From positions 1-6,554 of the forward strand of contig JALSQJ010000249.1 of assembly GCA_026985495.1 (NCBI GenBank): DNA of 6,554 nucleotides, given 5' to 3'. Positions within the stretch are counted from its first letter, which is position 1, and every line of letters begins with the position of its first letter. The position numbers were made by a program, and so were the translations under genes. Of the stretch, positions 1 to 5,808 are shown piece after piece. The stretch is from Campylobacteraceae bacterium. GTDB lineage: Bacteria; Campylobacterota; Campylobacteria; Campylobacterales; Sulfurovaceae. The notes under the pieces were generated by a model. The model ran no database searches. It was not told where the DNA came from and saw only the letters and a program-made list of their open reading frames with translations.

Positions 1-582
1 ACTTTTAATAAAGTTTTCCATATCTTCAACAATTGGCTCTAATGCACGTTCACCATCAATAACCTCTAGCAGGTTTTTCTCTGTATAAAAAGCTTGAATT
101 TCAGCTAAAGGGTCAGTATATATTTTCATTCTATCAAAGAATACTTCAATGCTATCATCTGAACGCTCTTCACCTGGTTTAGCATCTGCTGCACGTCCTA
201 AGATTCTCTCTTTTGCTACATCTTCTGAAACACGCACTTCTATAGTAGAGACCAATTCAATATCGCTCTCTTTTTCAAGAAGTTCATCAAGTGCAGTCAT
301 CTGTTCAACAGAACGTGGGTATCCATCTATTAAAATATTGTTCACAGGAGCATTTTTAATCGCAGAGATAATGGTATCAATAATGATGTTTAAAGGAACT
401 AATGCTCCTTTAGAGATAAAGCTTTCAATAGTTTGACCAAGCTCACTACCACTTGCTACCTCTTCACGAAGCATATCCCCTGTTGAGTAGTGAACAATAT
501 TATCATTACGACCTGCAATAATACTGGCATCTGTTGTCTTACCAGAACCTGGTGCTCCGATGATTAAGAATAGTTTTTTCAT
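1..582 (-). CDS. adk: Adenylate kinase, short-LID form (3' end cut by the window edge)
   Basis: Adenylate kinase catalyses ATP + AMP to 2 ADP in the cytoplasm and sets the adenylate energy balance. The 194 residues in the window begin MKKLFLIIG and carry the P-loop GAPGSGKT at residues 9-16. The AMP-binding STGDMLRE follows at 33-40 and the DGYPRS segment at 86-91. The LID region (about 128-152, ending RSDDSIEVFFDRM) lacks the zinc-finger-like insertion, so this is the short form. The short LID and the 'GKTTDA' P-loop are what I expect from Campylobacterota enzymes. No stop codon is reached before base 1; family length is about 190-195, so only a few codons should be missing. The ATG start is supported by AAAGGA at 591-596, 8 nt upstream. 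The gene follows aspS after 103 nt that contain a REPIN-like element. Identity is close to certain. Confidence 0.96.
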   Translation of the reverse strand, partial: MKKLFLIIGAPGSGKTTDASIIAGRNDNIVHYSTGDMLREEVASGSELGQTIESFISKGALVPLNIIIDTIISAIKNAPVNNILIDGYPRSVEQMTALDELLEKESDIELVSTIEVRVSEDVAKERILGRAADAKPGEERSDDSIEVFFDRMKIYTDPLAEIQAFYTEKNLLEVIDGERALEPIVEDMENFIKS

Positions 583-590
583 TTTGATTG

Positions 591-596
591 TCCTTT
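591..596 (-). promoter_or_regulatory. Ribosome binding site of adk
   Basis: AAAGGA on the minus strand, 8 nt before the adk ATG at 582. It lies outside the REPIN-like palindrome, so the element leaves adk translation initiation intact. Confidence 0.75.
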
Positions 597-615
597 TTTA
601 TAATTATTAATATTT

Positions 616-690
616 CGTAGGGTGTCATTTTAATGCACCGTGATACGAAATTAGATTATTTTATTTGGTGCAATAAATTGACACCCTACG
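616..690. repeat. REPIN-like element: two inverted REP-type palindromes with GTAG heads
   Basis: Two 24-nt arms (616-639 and 667-690) are inverted copies matching at 22 of 24 positions, separated by a 27-nt loop. Each arm begins CGTAG and continues as an imperfect palindrome: GGTG, a bulged T, a CAT or CAA stem, a short loop, then the complementary stem ending in CACC. A GTAG tetranucleotide followed by a bulged hairpin, present as an inverted pair, is the published layout of REP sequences and REPINs mobilised by RAYT (TnpA-REP, IS200/IS605-like Y1) transposases. No RAYT gene lies in the window, so class membership rests on structure alone. The right arm runs into the 3' end of aspS and provides its stop codon. 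There is no T tract after it on the minus strand, so it does not look like an intrinsic terminator. Confidence 0.7.
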
Positions 691-2452
691 CTTTTTCTTG
701 TTTACGAACTCTTAAACTTAACTCATTAAGCTGTTCTGCTTCAACTGGGCTTGGAGCTTGTGTTAAGATACATTGTGCTTTTTGTGTTTTAGGGAAGGCG
801 ATAACCTCACGAATACTACTAGCTCCTGTCATAAGCATAATAAGTCTATCTAAACCTAATGCAAACCCACCATGTGGAGGAGCTCCAAATTTAAAGGCAT
901 CAAGCAAGAAACCAAACTTCTCTTTTGCCTCTTCATCTGAAATTCCCATAAGTTTAAAGACCTCTTTTTGAAGCTCCTCTTTATGGATACGGATAGAACC
1001 ACCACCAAGCTCTGTACCATTAAGAACAATATCATAGGCAATAGATTTTAACTCTTCAATATCATCATAAACTATCTTACCATTTTCATCTGTTTGAGGC
1101 ATTGTAAAGGCGTGGTGCATCGCTTTGATTTTACCATCTTCCTCTTCAAACATTGGGAAATCCATTACCCATAAGAACTCGAAGGTATCTTTTGGAATAA
1201 TATCCATTATTTCAGCTAAGTGTATTCTAAATCGACCCATGTAATCCCAAACTAATTTTCTATTACCTGCACCAAAGAAGACTGCATCACCTACTTCAAG
1301 CTCACAACGTTCAATGATGGTTTGAATGTCATCTTCTGTAAAGAATTTAGTAAGTGGTCCTTTTAAACCATCCTCTTTCATCTGAAAGTATCCAAGACCT
1401 GATGCTCCAAATTTACGAACATAATCTTCAAAACGTTTCATCTCTCTTTTGGAGAAAATCTCATCACCTTTTGGGACTCTTAATGCTTTAATTCTATTTT
1501 TTTTAGGCTCTTTTGCAATATTTGAGAATATCTCATTGCTACAACGCTCAAAAATATCAATAACATCAACCATTTTTAGGTCATAACGCATATCAGGTTT
1601 ATCTGAACCATACAACTCCATTGCATCAGAGTAGCTTATTCTATTGAATTTGGTTGGAATATCAAACCCACACTTTGTAAAAATGTTATTGATAAGTTTT
1701 TCAGCTACATCAATGACATCTTCTTGGTCACAGAAACTCATCTCAACATCTATTTGGGTAAACTCTGGTTGTCTATCTGCTCTTAAATCTTCATCTCTAA
1801 AACATTTAGCAATCTGAAAATAACGGTCAAATCCACCAACCATCAAGAGTTGTTTAAAGAGTTGAGGAGATTGTGGTAGAGCATAAAACTCACCACCATG
1901 CAGACGGCTAGGCACAAGGTAATCTCTAGCACCTTCAGGGGTTGACTTGGTAATGATAGGTGTTTCAACTTCTAAAAAGTCAAGTTCATCAAGGGCATTA
2001 CGTGCAGCAATGGTCGCTTTTGAACGTAGTTTAAAAATATCATAAGATTTTTGAGTTCTAAGCTCTAAATATCTATATTTAAGTTTAATCTCTTCATTTA
2101 CTTTCTCATCATTAAGCTCAAAAGGCATTGGAAGTGATTTATTTTCGATAATTAGTTTATCTGCTACTATTTCAATTTTACCTGTTTTGAGTTTAGGGTT
2201 TTCAAGTCCTTCTCCTCTAGCACGAACTTTTCCTGTAACAATGAGTACAAATTGGTCACGTACCCCTTCTGCGAGTTTATGAGCCTCTGCATTGTCAGCA
2301 GGGTCACAAACAATCTGTACCACTTGGTCTTTGTCTCTAAGGTCAATAAAAATTAACCCACCATGGTCACGACGACTAGAAACCCAACCCGATACGGTTA
2401 CCGTTTCACCAATATTTGTCTCATTTACATCAGCACAATAGTGTGTTCTCAC
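686..2452 (-). CDS. aspS: Aspartate--tRNA(Asp/Asn) ligase, probably nondiscriminating
   Basis: This class IIb aminoacyl-tRNA synthetase charges tRNA(Asp) and, if nondiscriminating, also tRNA(Asn) with aspartate. The 588-residue product has an N-terminal OB-fold anticodon domain (about 1-105), then the catalytic core with motif 1 around FLEVETPII (159-167). QSPQLFKQ is at 194-201, motif 2 [16 protein letters not shown] at 218-233, a bacterial GAD insertion at about 280-405, and motif 3 GLDR at 533-536. Length is normal for bacterial AspRS (about 580-595). The anticodon domain reads RRDHGG with His at 30, where the discriminating E. coli enzyme has Leu. That His is typical of nondiscriminating bacterial AspRS, which make Asp-tRNA(Asn) for GatCAB amidation. 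I chose the GTG at 2452 because AGAGGA lies 7 nt upstream and the product then starts MRTHYC, as in the family; an in-frame TTG at 2458 is only 1 nt from that site. The TAG stop falls inside a REP-type repeat. Confidence 0.97.
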   Translation of the reverse strand: MRTHYCADVNETNIGETVTVSGWVSSRRDHGGLIFIDLRDKDQVVQIVCDPADNAEAHKLAEGVRDQFVLIVTGKVRARGEGLENPKLKTGKIEIVADKLIIENKSLPMPFELNDEKVNEEIKLKYRYLELRTQKSYDIFKLRSKATIAARNALDELDFLEVETPIITKSTPEGARDYLVPSRLHGGEFYALPQSPQLFKQLLMVGGFDRYFQIAKCFRDEDLRADRQPEFTQIDVEMSFCDQEDVIDVAEKLINNIFTKCGFDIPTKFNRISYSDAMELYGSDKPDMRYDLKMVDVIDIFERCSNEIFSNIAKEPKKNRIKALRVPKGDEIFSKREMKRFEDYVRKFGASGLGYFQMKEDGLKGPLTKFFTEDDIQTIIERCELEVGDAVFFGAGNRKLVWDYMGRFRIHLAEIMDIIPKDTFEFLWVMDFPMFEEEDGKIKAMHHAFTMPQTDENGKIVYDDIEELKSIAYDIVLNGTELGGGSIRIHKEELQKEVFKLMGISDEEAKEKFGFLLDAFKFGAPPHGGFALGLDRLIMLMTGASSIREVIAFPKTQKAQCILTQAPSPVEAEQLNELSLRVRKQEKA

Positions 2453-2459
2453 TAGCAAT

Positions 2460-2465
2460 TCCTCT
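2460..2465 (-). promoter_or_regulatory. Ribosome binding site that decides the aspS start
   Basis: AGAGGA on the minus strand ends 7 nt before the GTG at 2452 but only 1 nt before the in-frame TTG at 2458. The spacing therefore selects GTG and removes two residues from the longest reading frame. Confidence 0.75.
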
Positions 2466-2469
2466 ATCT

Positions 2470-2485
2470 CTATAATATATTATAG
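2470..2485. repeat. Perfect 16-bp AT-rich palindrome in the aspS leader
   Basis: CTATAATATATTATAG is its own reverse complement. It lies between the predicted aspS -10 box (2501-2506) and the aspS ribosome binding site (2460-2465), so it would fall in the 5' untranslated leader. It could be an operator half-site pair, a second -10 box (it contains TATAAT on both strands), or chance in AT-rich DNA. No loop is available, so it would form only a weak RNA hairpin. Confidence 0.4.
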
Positions 2486-2500
2486 TTTAAAATTTTTGCG

Positions 2501-2509
2501 ATTATAGCA
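2501..2509 (-). promoter_or_regulatory. Candidate extended -10 promoter for aspS
   Basis: The minus strand reads TGCTATAAT, a consensus TATAAT at 2501-2506 preceded by the TGN extension. It lies about 50 nt before the aspS GTG and about 25 nt beyond the stop of the small ORF at 2535. There is no TTGACA-like hexamer 16-18 nt further upstream. Campylobacterota sigma-70 promoters usually lack a conserved -35 box, so this is not disqualifying. It would give aspS, and possibly adk, a start independent of the mre operon. Confidence 0.55.
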
Positions 2510-2534
2510 GATTATTGCATAGAAAGAGGAGTTA

Positions 2535-2678
2535 TTATTTAAACATAAATCCAAAAATTCGTTTAAAGAGAGAAGTTTTCTCTTTTTTTATTTTTAAAAA
2601 TTTCTTTTTTTCAGGCTTTAAGAGGTTAACATATTCGTTAGCCTCTTTTAACTTTTTTGCTTCAAAATTAATCTGCAT
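2535..2678 (-). CDS. Possible small lysine-rich protein, 47 aa, unknown function
   Basis: I do not recognise this product. The reading frame starts at an ATG that overlaps the last 11 nt of the upstream MotB-like gene, the same overlap length seen between mreB and mreC. It ends at TAA 82 nt before aspS. The peptide starts MQINFEAKK, is lysine-rich (14 of 47 residues) through the first three quarters, and ends in an aromatic, hydrophobic stretch, LFKRIFGFMFK, with an amphipathic look. There is no signal peptide or full TM segment. A weak purine-rich site, GAGAGA, lies 7 nt upstream; otherwise translation would depend on re-initiation after the preceding stop. The coupled start and the lack of an alternative explanation for this spacer favour a real gene. 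Short length, AT-rich composition and lack of recognisable homology argue for caution. Confidence 0.45.
   Translation of the reverse strand: MQINFEAKKLKEANEYVNLLKPEKKKFLKIKKEKTSLFKRIFGFMFK
2620..2647. repeat. 11-bp inverted repeat with 6-nt loop inside the small ORF
   Basis: AAGAGGTTAAC (2620-2630) and GTTAGCCTCTT (2637-2647) are inverted repeats around the loop ATATTC. On plus-strand RNA all positions pair, with one G-U. On the minus-strand transcript, which is the likely mRNA, there is one C-A mismatch. It begins about 20 nt after the stop of the MotB-like gene on the transcript. It has no T tract in the minus direction, so it is not an intrinsic terminator there; it could stabilise the 3' end of the upstream message or be incidental to coding sequence. 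Confidence 0.4.
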
Positions 2679-3843
2679 CTAAAATTCTCTCAATCTCATA
2701 CATAGCATCTTCATTTTTAAGTCTAAATTTGACCTCAATACGTCTTGAAGCATCTTTGTCTTCAACTCCATTTACTTTAATAGTATCTAAGTAGGAGCGT
2801 CCACTTGCAACCAACTTCTCTTTAATGTTGTGCTTTTTAATATAGTCAAGAGTTAAAAGATAGTTCATAACAGCATAAGCTCGTCTTTGTGAAAGGTTTA
2901 AGTTGTATAGGTAAGAGCCATCACTGTCTGAATGCCCTTCAATAATAATCTTATCAAGATGTTCAGAGATATTTTTATTACCAATAAGAGCAGAGACATA
3001 CTCAATAAAGTTTGCTTTTAATTCTGATTTAGCTCCATCTTTTAGAGTAGCAGAACCTTTATCAAACAAGATATTGGAAGCGAGTCGGAGTGAACCACTC
3101 TTCTTATCAATATTAATTTTCTTTCCAAGTGTAGCTTTTAGTTCAGCAATAACTTTAAGTTTAATACCTGTAAGTGATTTTATTTTTGCTTTTTGAGCTT
3201 GAAGTTTAGCCAATAGGTCATCATATTTTGTCTGTTTCCCCTCTAGTGCTTTAAGTAGTTTTAAAAGTTTTTCATCACTCAATTTTAACTTTTCATTCTG
3301 TTGAGATATTTGATTAGAGAGAATTAAGACTCTATTTTTATACTTATCTAACTCTTTTTGAGTATTGGTTGCTGTAGTGTTCTGCTCCTCTGCTAAATTT
3401 TGAAGTAGAAGAATATGGTTTGAATAGTCATTTATTTTTGTATTTTTAGCAATAAGTAGCTGATTTAATTTTTCAATCTCATCGCTTTTAAGTTTTAATG
3501 CATTGTCAGATATAAGTAGTTTATGATTACTCTGCTTGAGTGAACTTTCTCTTTTAGCAAGTAGATTTCTTAGTTTATTAATCTCATCCTCTTTCATCGC
3601 AATGTTTTGAGAGAGTGAAATAAGAGTATCTGACTGTTCATCTAAAATTTCATCTTGTTGATTTAGTACCTCTTCTTGTTTTGTAACTACAGACTCTTTC
3701 TTTTTAAGTTCATTTTTTATAATAGAAGATTTGACAATAATTGCACCAATAAGTAAAATAAAGACAAAAAGAAGACCAGCCATAAGGTCTGCATATGAGA
3801 TCCAAAAGTTGGTTTCATTTTTTGTTGAATTAGATTTAAACAT
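2668..3843 (-). CDS. MotB/ZorB-like motor subunit: TM with channel Asp, long coiled coil, OmpA-type peptidoglycan-binding domain
   Basis: This 391-residue protein has three parts. A short cytoplasmic N-terminus leads into one TM (about 20-38) headed by WISYADLMAG; Asp19 aligns with the ion-binding Asp of MotB (Asp32 in E. coli). Next comes a charged coiled coil of about 180 residues (about 42-225), far longer than the MotB plug/linker. Last is an OmpA-like domain (about 245-378) with EGHSDSDG at 302-309, NLNLSQRRA at 314-322 and SRRIE at 366-370; Asp306 and the Arg pair at 320-321 fit the diaminopimelate-binding residues of the family. It starts 4 nt after the stop of the MotA/ExbB-like gene, so the two should form one inner-membrane complex anchored to the cell wall. 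ATG start; no strong Shine-Dalgarno, so coupling is likely. No flagellar neighbour supports calling it MotB proper. ZorB of Zorya is the closest named architecture, though the coiled coil sets it apart. Confidence 0.88.
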   Translation of the reverse strand: MFKSNSTKNETNFWISYADLMAGLLFVFILLIGAIIVKSSIIKNELKKKESVVTKQEEVLNQQDEILDEQSDTLISLSQNIAMKEDEINKLRNLLAKRESSLKQSNHKLLISDNALKLKSDEIEKLNQLLIAKNTKINDYSNHILLLQNLAEEQNTTATNTQKELDKYKNRVLILSNQISQQNEKLKLSDEKLLKLLKALEGKQTKYDDLLAKLQAQKAKIKSLTGIKLKVIAELKATLGKKINIDKKSGSLRLASNILFDKGSATLKDGAKSELKANFIEYVSALIGNKNISEHLDKIIIEGHSDSDGSYLYNLNLSQRRAYAVMNYLLTLDYIKKHNIKEKLVASGRSYLDTIKVNGVEDKDASRRIEVKFRLKNEDAMYEIERILDAD

Positions 3844-3847
3844 AATT

Positions 3848-4981
3848 TCACTTCACTATCTGTTGAGAGAGTTGATTGTGGTACTCGGTAATGGTACGTT
3901 GTAAAATTTTGTTCTGTTCGCTAGTGCTGTGTGCAAAGTTTGCAAGTTTCATTACAATGTCAGCAACTTCATTGTCTATTTTTTTGAAGGTTATATTTAG
4001 TGAATTTTCTAAAGATGCATCAAAACTCTTCATTGTATTGTTTAGTATATCTGTTGTTTTAGTAAACTCTTGAATACTCTGTTCAATTTTTTCACTCGCT
4101 TGTAGAGATGCTTTTGATGTATTAATTTGAGCAATAGTATCTTTAAGATCTGTAGATACCATCTGCATATGCTCAGTAATGGTAGTAAAGTTTTTATTGG
4201 TCTCATTAATAATAGTTTGAAAATTTTCAAGATGTTTTTCGTTTAGTGCTTGAATGAACTCTAAATTAAATGTCTCTTTAAGAGCTTCAATCATCTTCTG
4301 GTCACGCATCTCATGTTGCATATGTTCATGTCGTCTTAGTTCACTCTCACTCCAAATATAGCTCTCATAGATTTCATGAAGTTGATGTGAATCATTATCT
4401 ACTTTAGAGAGACCTCTTTTTTCAAAAAAGCTCCAGATTATTGAGAGAAAAATACCATAAATAGAGGCATAAAAAGCTGTTCCAATACCTGAAAGAAGTA
4501 GAGAGATTTCAGTATCAAGTTCAGCAGAGTTATTGCTTGAAAAATTAGGCATTGAGATAGCAATAGCTGTAAATGTTCCTAAGATACCAAGCATTGGGAA
4601 GAGAGAAGATGCAATAGAGGCATAGTTATCATTTCGGTAGGTTTTATAGTATTGCTCTATAAAGTCTCCAATATTAATGGTTGATTTTGTCTCATTAAAA
4701 ATAGTAAGAGAGTTCTCTTTAATATTTTGTTGTAGATCTTTTTGTAGGTTAATGTACTCTCTACGCATTTTACAGACTACATAGTTTGCATTATGTCTAA
4801 TAAAAAAGAGATAAATTAGATAGATAGTCCCTATAATTACAACAGAGTGTAGGTTTACTTTCAATGGTATAATGTGTAAATATCCTAAAAGAATAAGTGC
4901 AAAAAATAGTGTTCCAAAAAATGCTAGGATTAGGTAGTTTATAAAACAAGGAGTTGTTGAACTTTGAGTTGTATTAATCAT
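3848..4981 (-). CDS. MotA/TolQ/ExbB (ZorA-like) ion-channel subunit with long cytoplasmic helical tail
   Basis: This 377-residue membrane protein is predicted to form the pentameric ion channel around the dimeric B subunit encoded next. It has four likely TM segments: about 14-38, 45-61, 121-144 and 158-186. TM3 carries the proton-channel pattern SSLFPMLGILGTFTAI and TM4 carries LLLSGIGTAFYASIYGIF, matching the MotA/TolQ/ExbB family signature of a Gly-Thr-rich TM3/TM4 pair. A roughly 60-residue cytoplasmic loop separates TM2 from TM3. The last 190 residues (about 187-377) are polar, heptad-like helix, rich in Gln, Glu, Thr and Asn, giving a cytoplasmic tail as in ZorA but shorter. The ATG overlaps the mreC stop as ATGA (4 nt), and AGAGGA at 4988-4993 lies 6 nt upstream, so the start is firm. 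This is not TolQ or ExbB, which have three TMs and no long tail. The partner and function are inferred from architecture and operon position. Confidence 0.86.
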   Translation of the reverse strand: MINTTQSSTTPCFINYLILAFFGTLFFALILLGYLHIIPLKVNLHSVVIIGTIYLIYLFFIRHNANYVVCKMRREYINLQKDLQQNIKENSLTIFNETKSTINIGDFIEQYYKTYRNDNYASIASSLFPMLGILGTFTAIAISMPNFSSNNSAELDTEISLLLSGIGTAFYASIYGIFLSIIWSFFEKRGLSKVDNDSHQLHEIYESYIWSESELRRHEHMQHEMRDQKMIEALKETFNLEFIQALNEKHLENFQTIINETNKNFTTITEHMQMVSTDLKDTIAQINTSKASLQASEKIEQSIQEFTKTTDILNNTMKSFDASLENSLNITFKKIDNEVADIVMKLANFAHSTSEQNKILQRTITEYHNQLSQQIVK

Positions 4982-5808
4982 TTTCTTTCCTCTGTTATGT
5001 TATTATCGAGTTTCATTTTAGATAAATTAATATCTTTTGGTTCATGTAACACCTCTTTTACTAAGTAGAAGAAGTTTGGGTGTAATATATCAGCATAAGT
5101 TGTAACAATAGCCGTTTTATATGTACTTTTTGTAATAATATTGTTCACTACTCCTACAGGGATATTTGGTAGAAAAATATTGTCAAGTCCAGAGGTCATT
5201 ACTTTATCACCTATGCTAATTTTTGACCATTTCGGTATAAAGTTAATCTCAATATTTTGAGCGTCAATACCTTTTGCAATTCCTGGGGTTTTTTTATCTC
5301 CAATAAATGTTGAAAATTGACAGATAGGATTAGAGAGTAAAATACCTTTAAGTACATTTTTCTCTTTTATAGCAATACCTGAAGCGACATTTTTTTGAAT
5401 AAGACCATAAATTTTATCCTCTTTTAACTCATCTGCTTTTGTTAGATAAATTTGAGAGAAATCGTTTAACTTTTTATAAGATATAGTTTGAACACGTAAA
5501 ATACTTTTATGGTTATCAAATTTTTTTTCATTGAATTGTGTTATCTCTTCAAGTTTTACAATTTTAATTTTTTGTTGATAGAGGTATTTTCGAAGTAGAA
5601 TATTCTCACTTTTTAATGCTTCTATTGAACTGGTTTGCTTTAGATATTTATCAATAGAATTTTTTGTAGAGTTGGTGAGTTCAAGATAGTACTCTTTTAC
5701 AGGTAGGGTAATAAGTGCAAACTTATCTTGAAATAGCTCCCCCTTTTTGAGGAGAAAAACAGCTAATATAATAAAGAGTAAAATAATTAGTAATCGGCTA
5801 GTCTTCAT
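4978..5808 (-). CDS. mreC: Rod shape-determining protein MreC
   Basis: MreC is the bitopic periplasmic scaffold of the elongasome; it links MreB to PBP2/RodA and activates lateral wall synthesis. The 276-residue product has an uncleaved N-terminal TM (about 5-21), a coiled-coil dimerisation segment (about 60-95) and the paired beta-barrel region. Within that region the family hallmark GDKVMTSGLDNIFLPNIPVG lies at 200-219. The C-terminal tail (about 255-276) is charged and poorly conserved. Length is normal for the compact epsilonproteobacterial MreC. The ATG lies inside the end of mreB (11-nt overlap) with no good Shine-Dalgarno, so it is probably translated by coupling. The stop overlaps the next gene by 4 nt. 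No mreD follows; the motor-like pair takes that place. Confidence 0.95.
   Translation of the reverse strand: MKTSRLLIILLFIILAVFLLKKGELFQDKFALITLPVKEYYLELTNSTKNSIDKYLKQTSSIEALKSENILLRKYLYQQKIKIVKLEEITQFNEKKFDNHKSILRVQTISYKKLNDFSQIYLTKADELKEDKIYGLIQKNVASGIAIKEKNVLKGILLSNPICQFSTFIGDKKTPGIAKGIDAQNIEINFIPKWSKISIGDKVMTSGLDNIFLPNIPVGVVNNIITKSTYKTAIVTTYADILHPNFFYLVKEVLHEPKDINLSKMKLDNNITEERK

Noticed and set aside
616..690. Rho-independent terminator between aspS and adk
   Set aside because: The stem is long, but the loop is 27 nt and no U tract follows the stem on the minus-strand transcript; adk sits right behind it with its own ribosome binding site.
149..971. Plus-strand open frames opposite adk (149-436) and at the end of aspS (633-971)
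   Set aside because: They are antisense shadows of well-supported genes; their Ser/Leu-rich products match no family I know, and the second begins inside the REPIN-like repeat.
2565..2590. Terminator-like hairpin AAAGAGA / TCTCTTT followed by T residues on the plus strand
   Set aside because: The stem is only 7 bp and AT-rich, no gene reads on the plus strand toward it, and on the minus strand it lies inside the small ORF with no T tail beyond TTT.
2668..4981. A Zorya anti-phage system (ZorA and ZorB present)
   Set aside because: Only the motor-like half is here. The flanks are mreBC and aspS/adk, with no ZorC, ZorD helicase or ZorE nuclease. The housekeeping context argues against a defence island, though an orphan derivative cannot be excluded.
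2668..4981. Flagellar stator motA/motB
   Set aside because: There are no flagellar neighbours, the B subunit has a coiled coil of about 180 residues, and the A subunit has a long C-terminal helical tail, neither of which is typical of flagellar stators.
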